DNA of 49,103 nt from CAYPIE01 sp964410665 (GTDB lineage: Bacteria > Planctomycetota > Planctomycetia > Gemmatales > Gemmataceae), in contig CAYPIE010000044.1 of the NCBI GenBank assembly GCA_964410665.1, forward strand, positions 1 through 49,103, written 5' to 3'. The position numbers were made by a program, and so were the translations under genes. Each line of letters begins with the position of its first letter. Position 1 is the stretch's first letter. Below the pieces are notes generated by a model. It did not search any database. It was not told the DNA's origin and was given only the letters and a program-made list of their open reading frames with translations. Positions 17,970-26,336 of the stretch are shown piece by piece.

Positions 17970-20318
17970 TTAACGCCGGCCTTCCGGGCCGACCTGACGC
18001 AGGTCTGCACCCCGGGGCATTCCGAAACCAGAGGTAGGGGTACGGAGGTTGCGAAATGGCAACGGGACATCGTTTGGTCTTGCAAATGGAGACTCTGTGG
18101 GAGTGTCGGCTGGCAGCTGCCACATCTCTTGCCACGCCTCTGGGGAGTTTACCAGTATCTCCCAGCCGTGGTGGGCTGGCCGGCGGTGGCTGAGATAGTC
18201 CAGGCCTGCCCGGTAGACGTTTTCCGACTCTTGCCAATCGATGGCGCAAGTGGCCAGGGATCGGATCCCTCCGGGGCGTTGCCACACGCGACGCAGGCTA
18301 GGGGTCAGCATGACGGTCATGAGCCCGTCAACGTCGAATGCGTTTTGCCGAGCCTGGAGCTGATAGGTACGGAGTCGGGCGGGCGGCTTATCGCAGGTGA
18401 AGAGGAACCCCTGGCTGGTCATGAAAGAGTTCTGCTCCACGGAGATGGCTACCGGGGTCGCCGCGGCGTGGGCAACCGACAAGGCGAGGAGCATGCCAAA
18501 CCCGGGACTTTCCAGCACGCAGTTCTGCACCTGCAAGCGGCCTGCTTGGCTCGGGGACCAGGCTACGCAGGGGCGGGCCTTGCTCACCAAGTGGGTGCTG
18601 TCCAGGACGAGCGTGCCTTCGGTCACGCCGATGCAACTATGCTCGGACTCCGCCACCAATCGGCAATTGGCCAGCCGCACCTGCCCCCTGCGTACTGCGA
18701 TCAGACCGTAGAACCAAATCTCCGGCGGTGCCATGGCGCGACGCGGAGTCATCAACCAGCGAACCTCTAACCCTTTCAGGGTCAGATCGGACGTGCTGCT
18801 CAAGAAAGGGCCGACGAACCGTTGTGGGACGGTCGGCGGCCGGAAGACCGGCCGTGCCCCGGCTGCAGCCCGGATGGTCAGGGCCTTGCTCCCCAACTGG
18901 AACCCAGGGACCGTATACGGTCCGTCGCCGTGCACCACAACCTCACCGCCGTCGGGCGCTGCGGCGATCGCTTCCTCGATGGTGGTAAAGCGGACGGCTT
19001 GCCCCAGCACCTGAAAGTCGGCAGGAACCGAGATCGGCTGGTCGTTGGTATCCGATCGCTGCCTCGGGCGAAACCAGCCGATCCCAGCCGCGAGCAACAG
19101 TATCAGAGCAGTGATGCCCAACCACACGTAGGTGTGTGCTGGCCTGCTTGCGAGGGTTGCTGTCCGGTTGGGGGCTGTGATCCTCTTGCGGAATGCAATG
19201 GTGTTGTCGCCAGAATGCCGCGACAACACTTGGATGACATGTTCGAGGCAGGGCCGCTGTCGTGGGTCTTTGGCGAGCAGTTGATGAATTAGTTGGGTGA
19301 ACGGTGCTGGTAGCGTTGGTGCCAAGGATCCCAGGAGAGGGGGCTGCGTGTGACAGACCTGGTAGAGGGTGTCCATTGGAGTTTGTCCGCGAAACGGGCG
19401 GTGGCCGCTGACTGCCTCATACAGGACGACCCCGAGGCTGAACAAATCTGAGGCAGGCGAGCACTCGCCTTGTGCTTGTTCGGGAGCCATGTACTCCGGG
19501 GTGCCGACCACCATGCCGGGGCCGGTGATGGCAGGATCGGCGGCGAGCTTGGCCAGTCCGAAGTCGGCTACCTTGACCCGCCGCGTGGGGCCGTCGAGGA
19601 GAATGTTGGCCGGCTTGATGTCGCGGTGTACCATGCCATGGGTGTGGGCCGCCTGCAGGGCGGCGGCCACTTCACGGCCGATGCGGGCCACTTCTCCCCA
19701 CGCGAACGGGGGGCCGGTTTGCAGCAGCTGGGCCAGGGAGGGGCCGTCGACCCATTCCATCACCAACAGCGGAATGGCTTCGACTTCGTCCACGGTATGG
19801 ATGGTCACGACGTGATCATGTTTGAGGCTGGCCGCGGCCCGGGCCTCGCGGAGGAACTGTTGACGGTTTTCGGCCGAGGCGACCAGTGTTGGCGTAGGAA
19901 TTTTGATGGCCACGCGGCGGCCCAAAGCCTGGTCGGTGGCGGCAAAGACCACCCCCATGCCACCACGCCCCAAAACTCTGTGTAGCTCGTAGCGGCCGAG
20001 CACCCCCAACCTGCCTGCTGGCGCATCTGCGGTCAGAAATGGGAACATTGGCGGCGGCGTTTTGGCGGGAATCGGCTCGCTGGCCGCCACCGAAACCGGT
20101 TGCAGACGGCTCATCACATCGCTTAGGCCAGGTGTCAACACCCAGGCCGTCGAGCATTCTGGGGGGATCTCCAGTGGACCGGCCAGCATGGTAAGCCGGT
20201 GGCGACAATGGTCGCAGACCTCCAGGTGGCCTTCGAGCCGGGTCGAGTGCTCGGCGGCAATGCTGCCTTCGAGCAAACCACGCAGGTCGGTGTCGGTCAG
20301 GCAAGAAGCAGTTGACAT
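17970..20318 (-). CDS. Membrane Ser/Thr protein kinase with zinc-binding anti-sigma-like N-terminus and C-terminal beta-helix
   Basis: 782 residues. Residues 31-38 (HLEVCDHC) form an H-x3-C-x2-C site as in zinc-binding anti-sigma domains. A Hanks-type kinase domain runs from about 108 to 370: glycine loop GRGGMGVVFA, VAIKIPT lysine, HRDIKPANIL with catalytic Asp233, DFGLAKL, and GTPEYMAPEQ. After a Thr/Arg linker, residues about 397-416 (VWLGITALILLLAAGIGWF) cross the membrane. The remaining ~350 residues look like a right-handed beta-helix (TIEEAIAAAPDGGEVVVHGDGPYTV, LTIRAAAGARPVF, LVLDSTHLVSKA) outside the membrane and may sense ligand. The gene follows an ECF sigma gene by 39 bp, so the kinase probably controls that sigma factor directly (inference). 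Confidence 0.92.
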   Translation of the reverse strand: MSTASCLTDTDLRGLLEGSIAAEHSTRLEGHLEVCDHCRHRLTMLAGPLEIPPECSTAWVLTPGLSDVMSRLQPVSVAASEPIPAKTPPPMFPFLTADAPAGRLGVLGRYELHRVLGRGGMGVVFAATDQALGRRVAIKIPTPTLVASAENRQQFLREARAAASLKHDHVVTIHTVDEVEAIPLLVMEWVDGPSLAQLLQTGPPFAWGEVARIGREVAAALQAAHTHGMVHRDIKPANILLDGPTRRVKVADFGLAKLAADPAITGPGMVVGTPEYMAPEQAQGECSPASDLFSLGVVLYEAVSGHRPFRGQTPMDTLYQVCHTQPPLLGSLAPTLPAPFTQLIHQLLAKDPRQRPCLEHVIQVLSRHSGDNTIAFRKRITAPNRTATLASRPAHTYVWLGITALILLLAAGIGWFRPRQRSDTNDQPISVPADFQVLGQAVRFTTIEEAIAAAPDGGEVVVHGDGPYTVPGFQLGSKALTIRAAAGARPVFRPPTVPQRFVGPFLSSTSDLTLKGLEVRWLMTPRRAMAPPEIWFYGLIAVRRGQVRLANCRLVAESEHSCIGVTEGTLVLDSTHLVSKARPCVAWSPSQAGRLQVQNCVLESPGFGMLLALSVAHAAATPVAISVEQNSFMTSQGFLFTCDKPPARLRTYQLQARQNAFDVDGLMTVMLTPSLRRVWQRPGGIRSLATCAIDWQESENVYRAGLDYLSHRRPAHHGWEILVNSPEAWQEMWQLPADTPTESPFARPNDVPLPFRNLRTPTSGFGMPRGADLRQVGPEGRR

Positions 20319-20357
20319 GGGAAAACCCTGTGCCCGGTCAACGAGTTTGCATTACGC

Positions 20358-20951
20358 TTAGTCGCCATCGATCTCCCGGATGGCCTCGCGCAGCCGTGCG
20401 ATCACCCGACTACGCGCTACGTAGATTGCCCCGCTGGAAAGTCCAAGCTCGTGGGCGACCTGAGCGGGGGGGCGGCCGAGGACGGCGGTCGCCCAAAAGG
20501 CATCCCAGGTGGACGGGGTAAAGTCAGGACGCACCTGTGCGGCAGCTTGTAAAAAACGCTGGCGACGGTAGTCTTGCTCCCACGTTTCTTGGTCGCCTGT
20601 TTGGTTGGGCTGATTTTCTAGGCTCTGGTGAAAACCGGTATCTCCGGTCGCCGTCGGAATGTGTCGATCTTTGTCCAGTTGTTTTAGCAACAGATTTCGC
20701 GTGATGGTGAACAGCCAGCCGCGAAACGAGCCCTTGGAGGGATCGTAGACGAAATCCGGGGCCGATCGAGCCACCGCGTGCAACACCCACTGCACCAGAT
20801 CGGCCGCATCCGCATCCTGCAGTCCGCGACGCAAGGCGTAGCGATGGATCACCGGGGCGTAGATCGCGACGAACTTTCCCCAAGCCTGCTGGTCGGAAGG
20901 GTCGCTCAGGCGAGCTACAAGCGTTCGACGAGTCTCCGGCAGTGTGGACAT
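20358..20951 (-). CDS. ECF-type RNA polymerase sigma factor paired with a Ser/Thr kinase
   Basis: 197 residues from the ATG at 20951, with GGAGG six bases upstream; the longer open frame to 21050 lacks such a site. Region 2 is seen in AWGKFVAIYAPVIHRYALRRGLQDADAADLVQWVLHAVARS and GSFRGWLFTITRNLLL, and region 4 in PSTWDAFWATAVLGRPPAQVAHELGLSSGAIYVARSRVIARLREAI. In this family the planctomycete type has QW in the DLVQ-helix instead of DLAQE. It is the first gene of a two-gene operon with the kinase (39-bp gap) and diverges from the RTX protein gene, 293 bp away, a plausible target. Confidence 0.92.
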   Translation of the reverse strand: MSTLPETRRTLVARLSDPSDQQAWGKFVAIYAPVIHRYALRRGLQDADAADLVQWVLHAVARSAPDFVYDPSKGSFRGWLFTITRNLLLKQLDKDRHIPTATGDTGFHQSLENQPNQTGDQETWEQDYRRQRFLQAAAQVRPDFTPSTWDAFWATAVLGRPPAQVAHELGLSSGAIYVARSRVIARLREAIREIDGD

Positions 20952-21243
20952 ACCTGTCCTCCGCGCAAACGCATATCCAGAAATCCTAAACAGAGCACGT
21001 GTGCTTGCCAAGGGTGGTCGCAGGGAAAGCCGCTGCCTGCGGGGTTCCAAGACCAGTATGCAGCGGCAGCGTCACGCTGCGATTCCCCCGATTCCCTGGG
21101 ATCATGGGCAAACACGGTGGTCGGCGGCAGGGATTTTGCGATTTTCTTGAAAGATAGCTTCTCGACCCCGGTACCTGCATGCATGCGAGAGAAGCGAGTG
21201 CTCTCTCCAACCAAGCTTTTGCGGATCATGTAGGAGAAATACC

Positions 21244-22965
21244 ATGGTGATGCCACACGCAATGCAGCGAAGGTTCCAACCCCAGTTGGAAGTACTGGAA
21301 ACACGACGTGTCCTGTCGGGTAGTTTGCCAGTCAACCCCAATCCCGGGGGCGTGATCCCGGGAGTCGAGGTCCCGATTGATCCTCTCGGCCACAACCGCA
21401 TCCACTTTGATGATTCGACTGGCGTAATTTCGATCACCGGCGACGATGGATTCAATTTTGCAACGGTGGATGACCACGACTTTCCCATTCACCACATCTA
21501 CCACGGCCAGTCAGGGGTCATCGTTGTCCTCGACAACGACGGGGCTGGGTCGCACGAGGTCAGTGCAACGTACCTTCGTGCCAACGTCGAACAGGTGGTC
21601 TTCAACGGCCTGGACGGCAACGATGTCTTTATCAACACGACCGACATCCCCACCGAAGCACACGGGGACGAAGGGTCGGATTGGCTCGAGGGCGGTTCCG
21701 GCGATGATGAGCTCCGCGGTGGCAAAGGTGACGACACGGTCCTCGGCAACGGCGGGACAGACACCCTGTATGGTGGGCCGGACAACGATCTGATCGAGGG
21801 GAACGCTCGTGCGGACACCGTCTATGGTGGGAAGGGGGATGACACAATCAACGGTGGCAATGCCGATGATGAACTCCATGGTGGCGAGGGGAACGATAGC
21901 ATCAGCGGTGGTAAGGGGAACGACCAGATGTATGGCGATCCTGACACCGCTGAGGAGGGAGGGATGGATACACTCTTGGGCGAAGCAGGTGAGGATACAC
22001 TTTATGGTGGTCTTTTGGGGGACCGTTTGGAAGGTGGCGAAGATCCGGACGAACTTTGGGGGGAGGATGGCCCGGATGTGATCTTGGGCGGAGCCGGGGA
22101 TGACCAGGCCTGGGGTGGCCAAGGGGGTGACATCCTTGAAGGAAACAACGGCAGCGACACCTTGCGTGGCGGCGATGGCCCCGACCGTGTCTACGGAGGT
22201 GGCAGCGATGATGAGCTCTACGGCGGTCCCGGCAAGGATGGGCTCTGGGGGGCGGCAGGTACGGATACCCTCACCGGTGGAGATGGTGCCGACCGTTTTC
22301 TCATGCATGAAGTCAAAGATGAGTTTGATGTTATCACCACAATTGCCGATGTGGATGTTGTCGTGGCTTTTGCCAACGGCGACGAGGAAACTCTCAAGGG
22401 GGTCACCTATGCCGCCGCGGTTTGGTCCGACGATGAAGTGATCGAAGTGGATGCGGCCTTTGCGGAGATGGTGCAACGGACCGGGAACAACACGCTGTTA
22501 CGGCGAAAGTCGGGCAAGGAGTTGACCTTCCACCGGGTCGGCGCAGTGATTGACGTTCGTGAGAATATTGATGATCCATTCTTTGCTGCCGGTTGGAACA
22601 GCAACAACGGCAACATCACGTTGGCGGACTCCACCTTCATTTCAGCGGAGTTCACCCATCAGACCGTGTTTCATGAAATCGCCCATAACTGGGACGATGA
22701 AAACGATGAGTGGGGCGACTGGAAGGACCTCAGTGGCTGGCAGCGCGGGGGCCTGTTTGGGCTTGGGGAGTGGCAGCATGACGCCGATGCGGTGTTCGCT
22801 CGCGACTATGGGGAGACCAATCCGCTTGAAGATTTTGCCACAAGTTTTGCCGCGGTGTTTATGTTCGACATGGGTGAGACCTACAGCGGTGAGGGAGCGA
22901 TTAGCTCTCTGGAAGAGATCGAGGAAAAGGTGGACTTTATCCATGCGTTTTTGGACGGGCTGTGA
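21244..22965 (+). CDS. Secreted RTX-repeat (hemolysin-type calcium-binding) protein with C-terminal HEIAH zinc-protease-like domain
   Basis: 573 residues; TAGGAG lies 7 bases before the ATG. The N-terminus carries a LEPR-like motif, LEVLETRRVLSG (residues 16-27). Residues about 140-350 hold some 20 nonapeptide units of GGxGxDxLxGG type, such as GGSGDDELRGGKGDDTVLG, which bind calcium in a parallel beta-roll. The C-terminal third has VFHEIAHNWDDEN with His477, Glu478 and His481, the HExxH zinc site, and later NPLEDFATSF, where a Glu could be the third ligand as in gluzincins. So it is probably a calcium-stabilised exported protease (inference). No type I secretion genes are in the window. The order (repeats before the protease) is the reverse of serralysins. 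Confidence 0.85.
   Translation: MVMPHAMQRRFQPQLEVLETRRVLSGSLPVNPNPGGVIPGVEVPIDPLGHNRIHFDDSTGVISITGDDGFNFATVDDHDFPIHHIYHGQSGVIVVLDNDGAGSHEVSATYLRANVEQVVFNGLDGNDVFINTTDIPTEAHGDEGSDWLEGGSGDDELRGGKGDDTVLGNGGTDTLYGGPDNDLIEGNARADTVYGGKGDDTINGGNADDELHGGEGNDSISGGKGNDQMYGDPDTAEEGGMDTLLGEAGEDTLYGGLLGDRLEGGEDPDELWGEDGPDVILGGAGDDQAWGGQGGDILEGNNGSDTLRGGDGPDRVYGGGSDDELYGGPGKDGLWGAAGTDTLTGGDGADRFLMHEVKDEFDVITTIADVDVVVAFANGDEETLKGVTYAAAVWSDDEVIEVDAAFAEMVQRTGNNTLLRRKSGKELTFHRVGAVIDVRENIDDPFFAAGWNSNNGNITLADSTFISAEFTHQTVFHEIAHNWDDENDEWGDWKDLSGWQRGGLFGLGEWQHDADAVFARDYGETNPLEDFATSFAAVFMFDMGETYSGEGAISSLEEIEEKVDFIHAFLDGL
21650..22295 (+). repeat. RTX-type coding repeats (27-bp units)
   Basis: About 20 copies of a 9-residue Gly/Asp unit, GGxGxDxhx, in an almost unbroken row. 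Codons have drifted (ggtggc, ggcggt, gggaac), so the DNA is not an exact tandem repeat; selection is on the calcium-binding residues. Confidence 0.85.
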
Positions 22966-23617
22966 TTGCTTGCAGGAGCAGAAGACGAGCGAAGATCAAC
23001 GATCTGTCGCTCCCACGGATGGCAGGGGAGCGACAGACCACAAAGGGTTGCCGTGAGGCCCGGAGCTCTTTGTATCTCTCCGTTCTACACAGGATTATCC
23101 CGTCTCAAACCCGCCAAACAGCGGCTTAGCGAACCCCAGACATCGCTTGTGAATATACGTTATATATTTATGTTTTTGAATCTTTATTTGTATGCAGTGA
23201 GCCCTGGCGTTTGCCGGGGAACTCGCTCACGGTTTGAGTGCTCTTGGACAGTCGACTAGAGCTAATCGCAGCGACTTGTACCTATTTTCGGTCCGTGAGC
23301 AGGTGGGTGGAGCGTTAGGAATCAGTTCTTCCTTCCGAGCGGAGGTGTTCGGCACGATGGTTGTTGCGGCCCGACGGGCATACTCAGAGTCTGCGACGGG
23401 CATGGTCTGCCTGCAGCTTGGCTGTCGTTGAGCACGTAGTTGCGTTGTGGGTTGGGGATGGGATCTTCCTTCCGAGCGACGGGCTGACACCATTGGCCTC
23501 ACACCTCCCACTCGGAACAGGCCCGCCCGCCTAGACGATTATCCAGAGATATTAGTATTTATAATTTTTCATGTTAATTCGCTTCCAACACAACACTACA
23601 TTCCTTTGTAGGTTGCG
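22966..23617. other. 652-bp intergenic region with scattered repeats
   Basis: No convincing gene. It starts with a strong hairpin after the RTX gene (listed). TCTTCCTTCCGAGCG occurs twice, at 23327-23341 and 23464-23478, in direct orientation. AT-rich stretches (about 23150-23195 and 23545-23590) flank the middle. A 94-codon minus frame (23227-23511) crosses the repeats but is Arg/Pro/Ser-rich with no motif and looks non-coding; decayed coding DNA cannot be excluded. Confidence 0.4.
23003..23037 (+). terminator. Hairpin downstream of the RTX gene
   Basis: TCTGTCGCTCCC (23003-23014) and GGGAGCGACAGA (23026-23037) form a perfect 12-bp stem with an 11-nt loop, 37 bp after the stop codon. No U-run follows, so it is a stem-only terminator or 3'-end protector. 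Confidence 0.55.
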
Positions 23618-24238
23618 CTAATCGACCGGTTCAAACCGGGCGGCCAGGGTTTGGCGGAGCTGGACACGGGCCCGGTAGAGCAGGCTCTTGGCCGCCTTGG
23701 GGGTCATGGCCAAACGCGCGGCGATCTCGGCATAGGAGTGATCTTCGAACTGCAGTTCCAGAGCGGTGCGTTGCCGAGAGACCAGCTCACTGAGGGCATG
23801 GCGAACCACCCCCGCCAGTTCAGCGCGCTCCATGGAGGTTGAGGGGGATTCGCTCTCGATGCGATCGTGTAACAGATTCTCGGGAACGCGGGCATGGCTG
23901 GTCACCGTGGTAAACGGTTGCACGGGATGGCGGCGTCGCGTCCGCAGGGCATTGCGGGCCACATTCTGCGCGATGTGAAACAACCAGGTGGTGAACTTGG
24001 CCTGAGGCTGATAGCGTTTGCGCGAGCGGAAAACCCGAAAAAAGACATCCTGGGCCAGATCTTCAGCTTCCTGGCGGTCGCCTAGCTGCCGGAACAGACG
24101 GCCGAAGACCCGTGGCCAGTAGCGGCGGACCAATTGCTCGTAGGCTCCGTCCTCGTCACGCTGGACACGGAGCATCAATTCGACCTCGGGGTCGGTCAGG
24201 GTCGACCGGCGTGGGAGGGTGGCGACGTTGGCAGTCAT
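23618..24238 (-). CDS. ECF-type RNA polymerase sigma factor in a two-component operon
   Basis: 206 residues from the ATG at 24238, with GGAG nine bases upstream. Region 2 is clear: AYEQLVRRYWPRVFGRLFRQLGDRQEAEDLAQDVFFRVFRSRKRY and FTTWLFHIAQNVARNALR. Region 4 is ALSELVSRQRTALELQFEDHSYAEIAARLAMTPKAAKSLLYRARVQLRQTL. The sequence fits the RpoE-like class with the DLAQDVF motif. It sits 34 bp after the histidine kinase gene on the same strand, so response regulator, kinase and sigma factor are probably one transcript. No anti-sigma gene follows within the 652-bp gap, so control may act through the two-component pair (inference). Confidence 0.92.
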   Translation of the reverse strand: MTANVATLPRRSTLTDPEVELMLRVQRDEDGAYEQLVRRYWPRVFGRLFRQLGDRQEAEDLAQDVFFRVFRSRKRYQPQAKFTTWLFHIAQNVARNALRTRRRHPVQPFTTVTSHARVPENLLHDRIESESPSTSMERAELAGVVRHALSELVSRQRTALELQFEDHSYAEIAARLAMTPKAAKSLLYRARVQLRQTLAARFEPVD

Positions 24239-24272
24239 GATGACAAACTCCGATCCCTGCACATCAGGTGGT

Positions 24273-26324
24273 TCATACCGCGACCTCGGTGGTGCCTTCT
24301 TCGATCATCAAGGCCGGCAGTCGAGTTGGCTCGGTCACCGGCAAGCAGATGCGGAAGGTACTTCCTTGGTGCAGGACACTTTTGACCTCGATCTGGCCGC
24401 CGAGCCGTTCGACATAGCCCTTGACAATGGCCAGGCCTAAACCGGCATGAATGCCGGTCTCTTGCCGAGCAGGATCTGAGCGGTAGAAACGTTCGAAAAT
24501 GCGTTCCTGAGCGTCGGCTGCGATGCCGATGCCGGTGTCAGTGACTTCAAAGTAAAACTGGTGGTGTTGCTGGGTTGCCTGGAGCTTGACGGAGCCGGCC
24601 GGGCGATTGTACTCGATGGCGTTGTGCAACAGGTTGAGTAAGACCTCGCGTAGCTTGTCAGGGTCGGTGTACAGCGACAGCCCTGCCGGGTAGCTGAGTG
24701 AAAAGTCCAAGCCGCGAACCTCGGCCAGTGGCCGCGCCACTGTGGCACAGTCCTCCAGGAGGACTGCGACGTTCACCCGAGTCAGGTGCAGGTGGTCCGA
24801 GCCGGCGTCGAGCCGGGCCAGTTGCAGGATCCGCTCGACCAGCTGGCTGAGCTGGCGGCCGATCGAGCGGCATTCCTGGAGCGTCTCGCGGTATTGGTCA
24901 GATTCGCGGGGTTTGCGCAGGGTGACTTCGAGGGTGGTTAGTAGTGCGGCCAGGGGGGTACGCAGCTCGTGCGAGATGTCGGCGGTAGCCTGTTTCTCCC
25001 GGTCGAAGGCCCGCCTTAACAGGGTCAGGGTTTGGGTCAAGCGGTCCACGATCGGCACCAGCTCGCGGGGCAGGCGGTCACGGTCGATCGACAGGCGGAA
25101 GTCCTTCTCGGACACCCGGCTGACTGCCTCGGAGACTTGTCCCAGGGGGCGCAAGCCGCGCCAGATGATCAATGAGCCGCCGATGAGAACACCGGCGAAG
25201 GTCAGGCCGCCGATTAAGATGAGGCGGAAGCGGATCATCGCCAGGGTGTGCCGGGTCTCTTCGGCCAGGCCGGCGAGCGCGGCGTCACGCTCGGCCTCCA
25301 AGGCGTCGAGCCGCTGCTTGAACGGGGCATCTTCCCAGGCACACTGCACGTAAACCGTGGGGAGGTCGTAGTAGCGCTCCTCACTGCGGGTGGTATCGTC
25401 GGTCCCGTCCCGCGGGTTGCCTGGGCGGACGATCGCTGGCAGCCAGCCGAAGACGGGGCCCTCTCGGCGGTCATCCCGCCGAGTCAGTTTCGGCCAGGGC
25501 GGCCCCGTCTTCTCATGCCCCGCATCGGTCGTGTGTTCTTCCCGGCCGGGGCCTTTGTGTTTGTCGTAGTGCCCGCGTCGATCCCCGCGGCTGCGTCGCA
25601 GGCCACGCCAGCTGCGGTCCCAGCGCGAGGGAAAGCGATATTGGGTTAAGGGCACCTTGAAGATGACCCCGTATACCCGGGTCTGATCGGCCAGGGTCAT
25701 GGTCTCCCAGTTCCAGGCGACTTGTTCGTTTGCCCAGTTTTCGTTCGAATTCAGCTTATCCAGGCGTAAGGGCATGGAGGTGCCGTCAAGCGAACTGGAA
25801 CGCCAAGTGTTTCCCCAGGAGGTGGCGATCTGAAAGTACTCGCGGGGTGCCTTGACGAGCGGGGAGGGGTCATCGGGGTCGACCTGGCGGTGTTTGAGGT
25901 ACTGCTGCAAAGTGGCCTCATCCAGCTGAATATCGGCTACGACAATCCGCACCAGGCGGTTGCGTAGCGGGGTATGGTAGGCATGCCCCAGCCAGACAGG
26001 GAATTGCAGATGGCCGAAGGGCGTCAGGGTACTGGGCAGGATCCCCAAGGAGAAGGTGGCGACTTGTGGGAACTTGGTCCACTGGATCTGCGACTGGGTC
26101 ATGCCGGCAAGAGTACGGGCTTGAGACAGTAAACCAAGCTTTCGCCGCCACCGTTCCCGGTTTCTGGCCTCGTCGTACTCCCGGTCGGTTACTTTGCTTC
26201 TGGCCTCTTGCTTGGCCTGCAGGGTTTGCTGGGTGATCTGATACATCCACCCGGCCACCACGGCCAGCGACAGCCCGGAGAGCAGCAGAAAGCAGATGAT
26301 CATCGATCGCCGAATCGAGTACAT
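24273..26324 (-). CDS. Sensor histidine kinase with large extracytoplasmic domain
   Basis: 683 residues. Helix 1 is at about 7-26 (MIICFLLLSGLSLAVVAGWM) and helix 2 at about 366-388 (LILIGGLTFAGVLIGGSLIIW), enclosing a ~340-residue sensor region. Part of that region (about 225-300) is very rich in Arg, Gly, His, Asp and Lys and looks disordered. HAMP follows (RGLRPLGQVSEAVSRVSEKDF), then the HisKA helix with phospho-accepting His452 in ADISHELRTPLAALL. The ATPase domain has LLHNAIEYN (N box), DTGIGIAADAQERIFERFYRSD (G1/F) and GLGLAIVKGYVERLGG (G2). It belongs to the EnvZ/OmpR-like class. It starts 12 bp after its response regulator and precedes an ECF sigma gene. Confidence 0.94.
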   Translation of the reverse strand: MYSIRRSMIICFLLLSGLSLAVVAGWMYQITQQTLQAKQEARSKVTDREYDEARNRERWRRKLGLLSQARTLAGMTQSQIQWTKFPQVATFSLGILPSTLTPFGHLQFPVWLGHAYHTPLRNRLVRIVVADIQLDEATLQQYLKHRQVDPDDPSPLVKAPREYFQIATSWGNTWRSSSLDGTSMPLRLDKLNSNENWANEQVAWNWETMTLADQTRVYGVIFKVPLTQYRFPSRWDRSWRGLRRSRGDRRGHYDKHKGPGREEHTTDAGHEKTGPPWPKLTRRDDRREGPVFGWLPAIVRPGNPRDGTDDTTRSEERYYDLPTVYVQCAWEDAPFKQRLDALEAERDAALAGLAEETRHTLAMIRFRLILIGGLTFAGVLIGGSLIIWRGLRPLGQVSEAVSRVSEKDFRLSIDRDRLPRELVPIVDRLTQTLTLLRRAFDREKQATADISHELRTPLAALLTTLEVTLRKPRESDQYRETLQECRSIGRQLSQLVERILQLARLDAGSDHLHLTRVNVAVLLEDCATVARPLAEVRGLDFSLSYPAGLSLYTDPDKLREVLLNLLHNAIEYNRPAGSVKLQATQQHHQFYFEVTDTGIGIAADAQERIFERFYRSDPARQETGIHAGLGLAIVKGYVERLGGQIEVKSVLHQGSTFRICLPVTEPTRLPALMIEEGTTEVAV

Positions 26325-26336
26325 GGCAGTGGTCCA

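Noticed and set aside
21511..22476. 321-codon minus-strand frame opposite the RTX repeats
   Set aside because: It is the mirror of the GGxGxDxLxGG coding repeats; the plus-strand frame has the motifs and ribosome site.
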